64,000 bases of DNA from Gilvibacter sp. SZ-19 (GTDB taxonomy: Bacteria > Bacteroidota > Bacteroidia > Flavobacteriales > Flavobacteriaceae), in assembly GCF_002163875.1 (NCBI RefSeq), contig NZ_CP019333.1:62001-126000 (forward strand), given 5' to 3'. The translations under genes were made by a program, and so were the position numbers. This document shows, piece by piece, positions 43,292 to 51,666 of the stretch (its first letter is position 1; every line of letters begins with the position of its first letter). The notes under the pieces were generated by a model. That model saw nothing but the letters and a program-made list of their open reading frames with translations. It had not been told where the DNA came from and made no database searches.

Positions 43292-44260
43292 TTACCATTT
43301 ATATAAAGCTGTTCCCCAGGTCCAGCCAGCACCAACAGCTGCAAAGAGTAAATAATCTCCATTTGCGGGTGGGTCACTTTTGAGCGTTTCGTCTAACACT
43401 ATAGGTATGGTCCCGCCAGAGGTGTTGGCGTATTTATCCATATTGGTCTTTACCTTTTCAAAAGGCAAGCCTATTTTTTGCGCGATTGTCTTGAGTATGC
43501 CAATACTAGGCTGATGTGGCAGCATATAGCGCAGTTCATTCACCTTTACCTCATTGCGACTGAGCAAGGTCTCTATACTCTGTGGTACAACAGCAGTGGC
43601 AGTTTCAAAGACTGCCTTGCCATCCATGGTAAAATAATGTCCGCCACTGGAAAGTGTTTCCTCGGAGGCAGGTTGTTCTGACCCACCTGCATATACAGTA
43701 AATCCGTCCTTGCCTCGCCCATCCGTATGCAACAAAAAGTCTACAAAGCCTTTGTCCTCCTCGGTTGCCTCTAGAATTATTGCTCCGGCACCGTCGCCAA
43801 AGAAAACGGAATCGCGGCGGTTCCAATCGGTGATATTGGAAAAGGTATCTGCTCCTATGATCATAACACGCTTGAACATCCCCGAATTAATGTATTGCGC
43901 ACCAGTTGCCATGGCAAAAAGTGCTCCGGAGCATACTGCGGAGATATCAAAGGCCACGGCACCAAAAGCCCCTAATTTTTCCTGTACAAAGCACGCACAA
44001 GAAGGCGCGGGCCTGTCTGGAGTTGCTGTTGCTACTACTATTAGATCCAGATCCATCGGAACCAAACCAGCATCTGCTAATGCCCGCTTGGCTGCCTCTG
44101 TTGCCAGATCGCTCGTGGTTTCATCGCTTACAACACGACGTTCTTTAATTCCTAAACGTTTGTAGATCCATTCGTCCGAAGAACCTACTGCTTCAAAAAA
44201 ACTGTTGGGGACCACCTTGGCCGGTGTGTATGATCCAGTACCCTTGATATAAGCTCGCAT
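43292..44260 (-). CDS. 3-oxoacyl-ACP synthase III family protein (FabH-like)
   Basis: This 322-residue KAS III protein has the Cys-His-Asn triad: Cys in AVCSGALFA, His in PHQPSIGIL and Asn in YANTSGGTIP. FabH condenses acetyl-CoA or another starter with malonyl-ACP to begin fatty acid synthesis. The start MRAYIKGTGSY at 44260 is the usual FabH start; the frame is open 20 codons further upstream but lacks similarity there. It is followed directly by a FabI-like gene, so the two may form a dedicated fatty acid or lipid unit. A 21-base inverted repeat lies 22 bases upstream. Confidence 0.87.
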   Translation of the reverse strand: MRAYIKGTGSYTPAKVVPNSFFEAVGSSDEWIYKRLGIKERRVVSDETTSDLATEAAKRALADAGLVPMDLDLIVVATATPDRPAPSCACFVQEKLGAFGAVAFDISAVCSGALFAMATGAQYINSGMFKRVMIIGADTFSNITDWNRRDSVFFGDGAGAIILEATEEDKGFVDFLLHTDGRGKDGFTVYAGGSEQPASEETLSSGGHYFTMDGKAVFETATAVVPQSIETLLSRNEVKVNELRYMLPHQPSIGILKTIAQKIGLPFEKVKTNMDKYANTSGGTIPIVLDETLKSDPPANGDYLLFAAVGAGWTWGTALYKW

Positions 44261-44282
44261 AAAATCTGAAAAAATTATAAGC

Positions 44283-44303
44283 TCTAAAAGTGGGCATTTT
44301 AGA
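44283..44303 (-). promoter_or_regulatory. Inverted repeat upstream of the FabH-like gene (possible operator)
   Basis: TCTAAAA (44283-44289) and TTTTAGA (44297-44303) form a perfect 7-base inverted repeat with a 7-base spacer (GTGGGCA), 22 bases before the start codon of the FabH-like gene. The position and size fit a dimeric repressor site, but no regulator is identified. A second, shorter palindrome (GGCAATTGCC, 44316-44325) lies nearby. Confidence 0.4.
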
Positions 44304-44512
44304 ACATGCGGCAAGGGCAATTGCCAAGAAAATGCAAAGGATTATCAATCTTGCAATAAGACTGTGAGTTTTTAAAAAATATGTTATGAAAAAGAAGAAT
44401 TAAGCCAATAAATTGAAAATCTTTCAATGTAATATTCGCAACGAAATCGTTTTAGTAGGTAAAGAATTCGCAATTTCACTGTTAATTCTTTAAAGAAAAG
44501 CTCAAAACAAGC

Positions 44513-45352
44513 TTACGGTAACCATTTTTTATCAAAGTTAGGCTTGCGTTTTTCTAAGAAAGCATCACGACCTTCTTTAGCCTCTTCTGTCATATAGGCC
44601 AAACGCGTGGCTTCGCCAGCAAATACTTGTTGCCCAACCATACCGTCGTCTGTAAGGTTCATCGCAAATTTGAGCATCTTAATTGAGGTTGGCGATTTGG
44701 CCAAGATCTCTTGTGCCCACTCAAAGGCGGTGTCCTCTAATTCATCATGAGGAACAACAGCATTGACCATTCCCATTTGAAAGGCCTCGTCCGCAGAATA
44801 ATTTCGACCCAAGAAAAAGATCTCTCGCGCTTTCTTCTGCCCGACCATCTTAGCTAAATACGCCGATCCGTAACCGCCGTCAAAGCTGGTCACGTCTGCA
44901 TCGGTCTGTTTAAAAATAGCGTGTTCTTTACTGGCCAAGGTCATATCACATACCACATGTAGGCTGTGACCACCTCCAACTGCCCAACCCGGAACAACGG
45001 CAATTACCGCCTTAGGCATAAAACGAATAAGGCGTTGAACCTCTAAGATGTTCAAGCGATGATAGCCATCTTCTCCAACATAACCTTGATGTCCTCGGGC
45101 TTTCTGATCTCCTCCACTACAAAAACTATAAACACCATCTTTAGGAGACGGACCTTCTGCACTGAGCAATACCACTCCAATGGATGTATCTTCTTGCGCA
45201 TCGTGAAAGGCATCCAATAACTCGCTTGTCGTTTTTGGGCGAAACGCATTTCGAACTTCAGGGCGGTTAAAGGCAATACGCGCTACGCCATCGCACTTTT
45301 TATAGGTGATATCGGTATAGGTTTTGGCTGTGATCCAATTTGCTTTAGACAT
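44513..45352 (-). CDS. menB: 1,4-dihydroxy-2-naphthoyl-CoA synthase
   Basis: MenB closes the second ring of menaquinone by converting o-succinylbenzoyl-CoA to 1,4-dihydroxy-2-naphthoyl-CoA. The 279-residue crotonase-fold protein has the diagnostic SFCSGGDQKARG, the VPGWAVGGGHSLHV oxyanion loop and the DADVTSFDGGYGSAYLAK segment. It starts at the ATG at 45350-45352 (MSKANW). Other menaquinone genes in the window (menD, menF and a menI-like gene) lie about 4 kb away on the same strand. Confidence 0.96.
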   Translation of the reverse strand: MSKANWITAKTYTDITYKKCDGVARIAFNRPEVRNAFRPKTTSELLDAFHDAQEDTSIGVVLLSAEGPSPKDGVYSFCSGGDQKARGHQGYVGEDGYHRLNILEVQRLIRFMPKAVIAVVPGWAVGGGHSLHVVCDMTLASKEHAIFKQTDADVTSFDGGYGSAYLAKMVGQKKAREIFFLGRNYSADEAFQMGMVNAVVPHDELEDTAFEWAQEILAKSPTSIKMLKFAMNLTDDGMVGQQVFAGEATRLAYMTEEAKEGRDAFLEKRKPNFDKKWLP

Positions 45353-45414
45353 ATTCACTATTTTCGTGTAAAAATAAGGCTTTTTATGGGAGCTTTTCTA
45401 AATCATCCACTGCT

Positions 45415-46539
45415 ATGAACCGTATATTTTTCGCTATTGTTTTTGCCTTTAGTTTCCTATTCAATGGACATGCGCAAGAACCTTATCAATTCACTACCGT
45501 AATTGACCTGGAGACAACTCCGGTTATTAGCCAAGGCATCACAGGAACTTGTTGGAGTTTCTCTACCTCTTCCTTTCTAGAATCTGAGATCATGAGAATA
45601 AGTGGCAAGAACATCGATCTGTCAGAGATGTACAATGTGCGAAATACCTATCCTAAAAAAGCTTGGAATTACGTGATGCGACAAGGCAAAGCGCAATTCA
45701 GTGAAGGCGGCTTAGCGCACGACGTGATCAATTCCATAAAAGATCATGGCTTAGTTCCGAATCAAGTCTATACAGGTCTTGAAGCTGGAGCAGACAAACA
45801 CAATCATGCCGAAATGGTCGCGGTGATAAAGGCCATGTTAGATACCTATATTGAAAACCCAGGGCGCGAACTAAGCCCAAATTGGCAGTTGGCTGTTAGC
45901 AAGGTCTTGGATGTATATCTCGGTGAGGTCCCTCAGCAGTTCAAGTACGAAGGAAAACACTACGATCCGCAGTCATTTTTAGCGATGACAGGTCTAGATC
46001 CGAACGATTATGTAAGCATTACATCTTTTGCACATCTTCCTTACTACAAACAAAGCATACTAAACATCCCAGATAATTTCTCTAACGGGAGTTTTTACAA
46101 TCTACCCTTGGATGAATTCATGGAAGTAATAGACCAAGCACTAGCAAAGGGCTACACCATTTCATTAGATTGCGATGTGAGTGAACGCGGTTTTTCTTCA
46201 AAGAATGGGGTTGCTATTGTACCTGAGGACAGTAGCCTTACTCCTAAGGCCTGGACCGCTATTTACCCGGAACTTGAGATAGATCAAGACCTGCGACAAG
46301 CGCGATTTGAAAGCTACAGTACCACAGACGATCACCTGATGCATATTACAGGGCTGGTCAAAGATCAACAGGGGAATCGCTATTACAAGGTGAAGAACAG
46401 TTGGGGAACCGCAGAAGACCGAACCGCCTTTGGAGGTTATGTTTACTTTTCGGAATCCTATATGCGACTAAAATCCATCAGCCTGATGATTCACCGTGAT
46501 GCCCTGCCCAAAAGTATCGCTAAAAAGCTGATGTTCTAA
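45415..46539 (+). CDS. Secreted C1 family (papain-like) peptidase, bleomycin-hydrolase type
   Basis: This 374-residue protein has a signal peptide (ending near FNGHAQ, residue 21) and a papain-like catalytic triad: Cys46 in GTCWSFS, His310 in DDHLMHITG and Asn328 in KVKNSWG. The long insert between Cys and His and the family motif YYKVKNSWGT fit the bleomycin hydrolase/aminopeptidase C (PepC) group. The predicted location is periplasmic, where it would degrade peptides. It is divergent from menB with a 62-base gap. Confidence 0.9.
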   Translation: MNRIFFAIVFAFSFLFNGHAQEPYQFTTVIDLETTPVISQGITGTCWSFSTSSFLESEIMRISGKNIDLSEMYNVRNTYPKKAWNYVMRQGKAQFSEGGLAHDVINSIKDHGLVPNQVYTGLEAGADKHNHAEMVAVIKAMLDTYIENPGRELSPNWQLAVSKVLDVYLGEVPQQFKYEGKHYDPQSFLAMTGLDPNDYVSITSFAHLPYYKQSILNIPDNFSNGSFYNLPLDEFMEVIDQALAKGYTISLDCDVSERGFSSKNGVAIVPEDSSLTPKAWTAIYPELEIDQDLRQARFESYSTTDDHLMHITGLVKDQQGNRYYKVKNSWGTAEDRTAFGGYVYFSESYMRLKSISLMIHRDALPKSIAKKLMF

Positions 46540-46628
46540 CACTTATGTAGTTCAGCGTTAATTTTTACCGTTTATCTAAAAGCTTGATTCTGAGACTTAA
46601 TTTATTATGCAAGCATAGTAAATGGGTG

Positions 46629-46636
46629 TAATTTTG
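46629..46636 (+). promoter_or_regulatory. -7 element before the first small paralog gene
   Basis: TAATTTTG is an exact TAnnTTTG match 16 bases before the ATG at 46653. No clear TTG is seen at the expected spacing. Confidence 0.45.
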
Positions 46637-46652
46637 CATAAAATTCCTAAGG

Positions 46653-47078
46653 ATGCGGGTTGAAAGATCAGTTATATACAAGTTTTGTAAACGTGAGGTC
46701 AATTTAAATTGCACCGATCTTTACTTCTATGACGAGTTCGTCATATCTCAAATGCACGAAGGCTCTTTGTGCAATAGAGAGGCTGCAGATGAGATAGTCT
46801 TTGCAATATCTCAGTTCTACACTGAGAATCAGCCTTTCCATTATATTTCCAACAGAATTCACGACTACAGCATTAGCCCTATCGACCTCAAATGGTTCTT
46901 GGAACTTTTACCGACCATGAGATCTTATCATGTTGTATTCTATGATAGTCCGAGCAAAAGCCATTTAGAACTAGAGTCGCTTTTCGCCCCTATTCCAATT
47001 GTTGCTCATAAGCAATTGCTTCATGCGCTGGATGCGCTTTTGCTACAGGACCAAGCCTTGGCCAAATACAGGTCTTAA
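46653..47078 (+). CDS. Conserved hypothetical protein, paralog of 48500-48928
   Basis: I do not recognise the family by name. The 141-residue protein has no signal peptide or membrane helix. The segment LYFYDEFVISQMHEG (about 23-37) and PFHYISNRIHDYSISPIDLKWF (about 61-82) align closely with the protein encoded at 48500. Alternating strands and helices of this length resemble the SpoIIAA/STAS-like fold, but that is a guess from pattern only. It has a -7 element upstream. Confidence 0.65.
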   Translation: MRVERSVIYKFCKREVNLNCTDLYFYDEFVISQMHEGSLCNREAADEIVFAISQFYTENQPFHYISNRIHDYSISPIDLKWFLELLPTMRSYHVVFYDSPSKSHLELESLFAPIPIVAHKQLLHALDALLLQDQALAKYRS

Positions 47079-47130
47079 CATAGTGCTAAGTAATTTTTGG
47101 TTCGATTTTTGCTATTTTAGCTAGCGTAAA

Positions 47131-47589
47131 ATGCTATTGAGAAGAACCTATATTATCTTTCTACTAAGCCTTTTGAGCATGCAACTGCAAGCCCAAGAAA
47201 AGGATAGCTTTACCATAGATTTTGGCGCTTTGGTCTTGGCAGATCAACCAGATATATTCTCAGAAGAATACAATTTTGTCTACACCGGTTCTTATCCGCT
47301 AACCCCCTTGAATTTCGACACTAGTGTGGGTTCGTTTTGGGAACCTGTGGATATGTCTGCGGCGATAGACAAGTCCAACCAACAGCAAAAACGAGCTATG
47401 GAGCTGCGCCCAATTCGGGTAAAATCATATGGGTTTACAGTGCAAAGCCCTTATGCAGACGACGGCCAATCTAAGGTTCGAAATATTGCTTACAAGGACA
47501 TGCGTGGTTTGCAGTTCTTGAGTCCTTGTCCTCCGGTGGGTATTTGTTGGCGATGCGCACCTTACCGCTCTAGCCGCATTTTTAGATAA
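47131..47589 (+). CDS. Secreted hypothetical protein
   Basis: This 152-residue protein has an N-terminal signal peptide (ends near MQLQAQ, residue 22) and no domain I recognise. The middle (VGSFWEPVDMSAAID, RPIRVKSYGFTVQ) is ordinary globular sequence. The last 20 residues (SPCPPVGICWRCAPYRSSRI) are Cys- and Arg-rich and unlike the rest. A shift by one base gives GYLLAMRTLPL then a stop, so the 3' end may be wrong. It overlaps the convergent cvfB by eight bases. Confidence 0.55.
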   Translation: MLLRRTYIIFLLSLLSMQLQAQEKDSFTIDFGALVLADQPDIFSEEYNFVYTGSYPLTPLNFDTSVGSFWEPVDMSAAIDKSNQQQKRAMELRPIRVKSYGFTVQSPYADDGQSKVRNIAYKDMRGLQFLSPCPPVGICWRCAPYRSSRIFR

Positions 47590-48409
47590 GACTTATTCCG
47601 TCTTCTTCTATTTTAACTTTGCGAGCCTTGTATAAGGTACCTAAGGCCTTTTTAAAACTCTTTTTACTCATCCCGAGCAATTCCTTGATCTGTTCCGGAT
47701 CACTCTTATCAGTTAAGGCGAGAAAGCCTCCGGCCATTTCAAGTTCTTCTAAAAGATAATCTGCATTAGGAGCAATACTGCGATAACCTTCTGGCTGTAA
47801 GAGCAGGTCTATCTTATTGTCAGGACGTATCTTTTTTACGTAAGCCGGTAACCTATCACCGCTTCTAATATCTTCGAAGATATTCTCGATATAGATAAGA
47901 CCATCGTGCTTGCCATTTACAATCGCGTTGGCTCCGCGCTCGGTGATGTGGGTGATCAAAATATCGACCTTATCGTATTTATTGAGCTCCAAGTTTTCGT
48001 TGGACAAATACTTCTTGGTCTTAGAAGAGCCTACCAATCGCTCAGTTTTCGGATCGATGTAGATATAAACGGTATACCAACTCCCAGGATTCATCTTTCT
48101 GGCCTGTTCTTTAAAAGGCACAAAGAGATCCTTTTCTATACCCCACTCCATAAAGGCTCCATGATTGGTTTGTTGGCTGCATCGCAGGTATGCGAATTCT
48201 CCAACCTCAGCCTTGGGCTTTAGCGTAGTTGCTATTAAACGCGCCTCGTTATCACGATATACAAAGACCTCAATGGAATCACCTTCCTTGTAGGTCTCTG
48301 GCTTGTATTTGTGTGGCAAGAGAACTTCGTTGCCCTCTTGGTCTGCCAAATAGAGACCAGGGTCGGTTTCTCTAATGATTTCCAGGGTATTGTATTTACC
48401 TAATTCCAT
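47582..48409 (-). CDS. cvfB: S1-domain RNA-binding protein, CvfB family
   Basis: This 275-residue protein has the CvfB layout: three S1-like beta-barrel regions followed by a C-terminal winged helix. The S1 elements include HGAFMEWGIEKDLFVPFKEQ and ERGANAIVNGKHDGLIYIENI. The C-terminal LLGMSKKSFKKALGTLYKARKVKI is a winged helix typical of the family. CvfB proteins bind RNA and affect virulence gene expression in some Firmicutes; in Bacteroidetes the role is less studied. The ATG at 48407-48409 is used. The gene lies between the two small paralogs. Confidence 0.88.
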   Translation of the reverse strand: MELGKYNTLEIIRETDPGLYLADQEGNEVLLPHKYKPETYKEGDSIEVFVYRDNEARLIATTLKPKAEVGEFAYLRCSQQTNHGAFMEWGIEKDLFVPFKEQARKMNPGSWYTVYIYIDPKTERLVGSSKTKKYLSNENLELNKYDKVDILITHITERGANAIVNGKHDGLIYIENIFEDIRSGDRLPAYVKKIRPDNKIDLLLQPEGYRSIAPNADYLLEELEMAGGFLALTDKSDPEQIKELLGMSKKSFKKALGTLYKARKVKIEEDGISLI

Positions 48410-48458
48410 AGGCGGCAAAGGTACAATTTAGACCAATGCCAAAAACAATGAAACTTAA

Positions 48459-48490
48459 TTTGTACCGCTGCTTAGCTTTAATTATTTTTA
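48459..48490 (+). promoter_or_regulatory. Promoter before the second small paralog
   Basis: TTTG at 48459-48462 is followed after 20 bases by TATTTTTA at 48483-48490, one base from the TAnnTTTG consensus. It ends 9 bases before the ATG at 48500, so the 5' leader would be a few bases long. Confidence 0.5.
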
Positions 48491-48499
48491 GCCCACAAT

Positions 48500-48928
48500 A
48501 TGAATCTCACCCCTCCCCAACATTTCGAGGATGGACGTTCTCCTAATCACGTTCAGTACTCAGCAATAGGCAATGTCTATTTCTATGACGCTGTCGTAAT
48601 CACTGAATTTAATGAAGGAGTCAATGTATCTTATGTGACAGGCATTCAATTGCTCATGGAATGCATGAAGCACATTGGAACCAAACCTTTTACAGTGATC
48701 TCTAATCGCGTAAATTCTTACTCCGTTCAGCCTACAGACTACAAGTATTTAGAACGCGTACCAAATCTTAAAGGAATCGCCATAGTGACCAAAGATGCAG
48801 TGAGTGCGGCCAATGCTATGCTGGAATCTAAATTCTACTCCAAGGCATTTGCTGTGTTCGATAGCGTAAAAACGGCTTGTGAGTGGGGTCAACGGATCTT
48901 AGACGGCGATCTGACCGACTTAAAATAA
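48500..48928 (+). CDS. Conserved hypothetical protein, paralog of 46653-47078
   Basis: This 142-residue soluble protein shares VYFYDAVVITEFNEG and PFTVISNRVNSYSVQPTDYKYL with the protein at 46653, at the same distance apart, so the two genes are paralogs. No signal peptide or membrane helix is present, and I cannot name a function. The final 40 bases overlap the convergent menD, an unusually long convergent overlap in which both frames remain coding. Confidence 0.68.
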   Translation: MNLTPPQHFEDGRSPNHVQYSAIGNVYFYDAVVITEFNEGVNVSYVTGIQLLMECMKHIGTKPFTVISNRVNSYSVQPTDYKYLERVPNLKGIAIVTKDAVSAANAMLESKFYSKAFAVFDSVKTACEWGQRILDGDLTDLK

Positions 48929-50586
48929 TCCAACAGTAGTTCATCATTTAAGGTTCTCGGCGTAGTTACCTCCAAGAGCGCGGGTTTACTGACGCGAGAA
49001 AACGCACCTCCTAATTGCTTTTCTAGACTTTCCTGATCGTTCGCAGCATAATACTCCCAACCATAAAGGGCACACAATTTTTCTGCGCTCAAACCGTGAA
49101 CGGTTTCAAAATAGGTGCAGAAATCTGGATGGTGTTTATCGCCCGGTAAGATCCTAAAGATCCCACCCCCTTGATTGTTCACCAAAACAACTTTAAAATT
49201 GTTTGGAGTATAGGCGTTCCACAGGGCGTTGCTGTCGTAGAAAAAGCTCAGATCTCCGCTTATAAAAGTTACCGGCTTATCTGCCACAACTGCCGCTCCA
49301 ATGGCCGTGCTGGTAGATCCGTCTATACCACTGGTTCCACGATTACAATAAACGGCAACAGCCGGCGGAAGCTCAAAAAGTTGCGCATATCTAATGGCTG
49401 CGCTATTGGCTATGTGCAATATGCACGACTCGGGCAAAGCTTTAAAAACAGCACCGTAGACGGTTAGATCGGAAAAGGCTATACGCTCTAAATATAACTT
49501 ATGCCCTGCTCTACGGGCATCTCGCTCCCTCAGCCAATACGCCTGATAGTTAGCTTCTATAACTTCGGATTTAGGCAAGGCAGTTAAAAAATCATTCACT
49601 GAATGAGCAATATGTTCGCTAAGCACAAAGAAAGTGTCGTAGGCCCGTAAAGGATCCACATGCCAATGTGTTTTTGGAGCATACTGGCGCAAGAATGCTT
49701 TGATCTTCTTAGAAACCACCATACCGCCAAAACTGATCAAAAGATCTGGTTGTAAATTTTCAAACTCTTGCGGCGTCATGGCTGCGATAAGTTGATCTAT
49801 TCCCGTGATCAGTTTAGGATGATGCAAATTAGAGGTTGTCTCTGTGAGCATCAATACCCTAGGATCTTCCAAGAAAGCATCCAACAGACCTGATTCTATA
49901 ACATCCGGATCCATAACACCACAAAGCACCATGATACGTTCAGCAGCATTGAAAACTTCCATTTGCGCTGCACTTAAGGCTAGCTTCGCGGGCTTCCTTG
50001 TGCTATTGGGTTTGGTGTATTGTATTTGAGCTTGTGAGGTCAAGTTATACAGAGGCTCTTCAAAAGGTAAATTCAAATGCACCGGTAAGCGCTGAGACCA
50101 AGCCGTATTTAGGGCCTTATCAAAAAACTCAAAATTCGGCGAATCGGCTCCGCAGTCAATGATACAATTCGCTGCATATCCAACATGCTGCCCAAATAGC
50201 CCAGCTTGCTTTATGGTCTGCCCATCGCCAATGTCTATCTTATGTGGTGGTCTATCTGCAGAAAGCACAACCAAAGGGATCTGACTGTAATAGGCCTCTG
50301 CTACTGCAGGAAAATAATTGAGTACTGCAGAACCCGAAGTACAAACTATAGCCACAGGAGTTCCAGTTTGCTGAGCCATTCCCAAAGCAAAAAAGGCAGC
50401 AACTCGTTCATCGACTATAGAATAGCATTCAAAAAAGGAATCTCGCGTAAATCCGAGGGTTAAAGGTGCATTTCTGGAACCGGGAGAGATGACTATTCTC
50501 GAAATACCATGCGCTTTACAAGCTGCAACAGTCAATTGTGCTAGTGGAATCGCAGGGTATATTTCGGTTTCAGGTTTTTGGCTCAT
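48889..50586 (-). CDS. menD: 2-succinyl-5-enolpyruvyl-6-hydroxy-3-cyclohexene-1-carboxylate synthase
   Basis: MenD is the ThDP-dependent enzyme that adds 2-oxoglutarate to isochorismate in menaquinone synthesis. The 565-residue protein has ISPGSRNAPLT, VDERVAAFFALG and CTSGSAVLNYFPAVAEA in the N-terminal part. The ThDP/Mg motif appears as FISGDLSFFYDSNALWNA. The start ATG at 50586 lies one base after the menF stop (TGAGATG). It shares an operon with menF and a thioesterase gene. Confidence 0.95.
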   Translation of the reverse strand: MSQKPETEIYPAIPLAQLTVAACKAHGISRIVISPGSRNAPLTLGFTRDSFFECYSIVDERVAAFFALGMAQQTGTPVAIVCTSGSAVLNYFPAVAEAYYSQIPLVVLSADRPPHKIDIGDGQTIKQAGLFGQHVGYAANCIIDCGADSPNFEFFDKALNTAWSQRLPVHLNLPFEEPLYNLTSQAQIQYTKPNSTRKPAKLALSAAQMEVFNAAERIMVLCGVMDPDVIESGLLDAFLEDPRVLMLTETTSNLHHPKLITGIDQLIAAMTPQEFENLQPDLLISFGGMVVSKKIKAFLRQYAPKTHWHVDPLRAYDTFFVLSEHIAHSVNDFLTALPKSEVIEANYQAYWLRERDARRAGHKLYLERIAFSDLTVYGAVFKALPESCILHIANSAAIRYAQLFELPPAVAVYCNRGTSGIDGSTSTAIGAAVVADKPVTFISGDLSFFYDSNALWNAYTPNNFKVVLVNNQGGGIFRILPGDKHHPDFCTYFETVHGLSAEKLCALYGWEYYAANDQESLEKQLGGAFSRVSKPALLEVTTPRTLNDELLLDYFKSVRSPSKIR

Positions 50587-50587
50587 C

Positions 50588-51664
50588 TCATTGGGAGGCA
50601 ACCGGCAAACGCAAAATCTGTTTCATGGTCTCGGCCTTGTTCACAGTTTCCACCCATTCATCAAAGATATTGGAGTCTTCTGTGATACCTCCTCCCACAA
50701 AAATTTCGGCCGCCTGGTCCGTAATTTTCATACACCGCAAATTTACGTATAGTTGCGTATTTAAACCAGAAGTAACCCGACCTAAATAACCGGTATAATA
50801 TTCCCGGTCATAATTTTCGTGTTTATTTATGAAATTCTTAGCCTTGTTACGCGGCAAGCCGCATACGGCAGGCGTAGGATGCAATGCGTCCAAAACCCGA
50901 TGCAGCATTTCTTTTTTGTTCTTAAGGGTTCCGGATATATCGTTGCAGATATGCCAGAGGGAGCCAGCCTGTTTGTTGTAGGTCTTAGACACTACAATGA
51001 CTTTGGCAAGCGATTCCAGACTTTCGGTTATGGCCTGGGTAACAAAACTCTGTTCGTTGATCTCTTTTGGTGTCCACTGCGGATGTGTATCGGGAAAGAC
51101 CTTCTGGGTACCGGCCAAGGCCATGGTCTTAAATGTGGTTCCGTCTACCTTGATAAAAGTTTCTGGTGTGGCGCCTATCCAAAAACCTACTTTTGGATGA
51201 TAAAAGGCATAGACAAAAGCGTCTTTATAATGTTTAAGTGTACCCAGAAATAAGCCGATCGGATCAAACGTCCCAGATACAATTTCCTTTCTGCTGCAAA
51301 CCACCTTGAGCATGTTTCCTTTTTCTATGGTGGCGATAGCTTGCCCTACCATAATCTCGTAGTTAGGGGTCACAATAGGTACTTCTTGATTGTCGGTAGC
51401 AGGAGTTAAGGCTTCGAAATAATCTTCTGAAAGGCTTGTTTCTAATTGGACCGAGTGCTCGTCTGGAATCAAGAGAGCTCGATTCTTAGAATTGTAAGGA
51501 ATAAAGATAAAACCCGTTCTGCTGAGATTCTTCACCAAGTGTTGCGTAGGCGTTTGCTGGAGCAGCGCGTGCACCTGGAGACTATTGGGTTGGTTATATA
51601 TTACAAAAGGAAGGTTGTTTTTAAAATGCGATTCAACTTGGGGAGTAAAATCTGAAAAATTCAT
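50588..51664 (-). CDS. menF: Isochorismate synthase
   Basis: This 358-residue chorismate-binding enzyme converts chorismate to isochorismate for menaquinone. Typical motifs are present: FWIGATPETFIKV, TMALAGTQK, HPTPAVCGLPRNKAKNFI, ENYDREYYTGYLG and IFVGGGIT. The family also includes EntC and salicylate synthases, but the menD gene directly downstream (one base) and menaquinone context favour MenF. It begins 2 bases after the thioesterase gene stop. Confidence 0.93.
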   Translation of the reverse strand: MNFSDFTPQVESHFKNNLPFVIYNQPNSLQVHALLQQTPTQHLVKNLSRTGFIFIPYNSKNRALLIPDEHSVQLETSLSEDYFEALTPATDNQEVPIVTPNYEIMVGQAIATIEKGNMLKVVCSRKEIVSGTFDPIGLFLGTLKHYKDAFVYAFYHPKVGFWIGATPETFIKVDGTTFKTMALAGTQKVFPDTHPQWTPKEINEQSFVTQAITESLESLAKVIVVSKTYNKQAGSLWHICNDISGTLKNKKEMLHRVLDALHPTPAVCGLPRNKAKNFINKHENYDREYYTGYLGRVTSGLNTQLYVNLRCMKITDQAAEIFVGGGITEDSNIFDEWVETVNKAETMKQILRLPVASQ

Positions 51665-51666
51665 GG

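Noticed and set aside
43710-44165. 151-codon plus-strand frame inside the FabH-like gene
   Set aside because: It is antisense to a strongly conserved enzyme and has no recognisable features.
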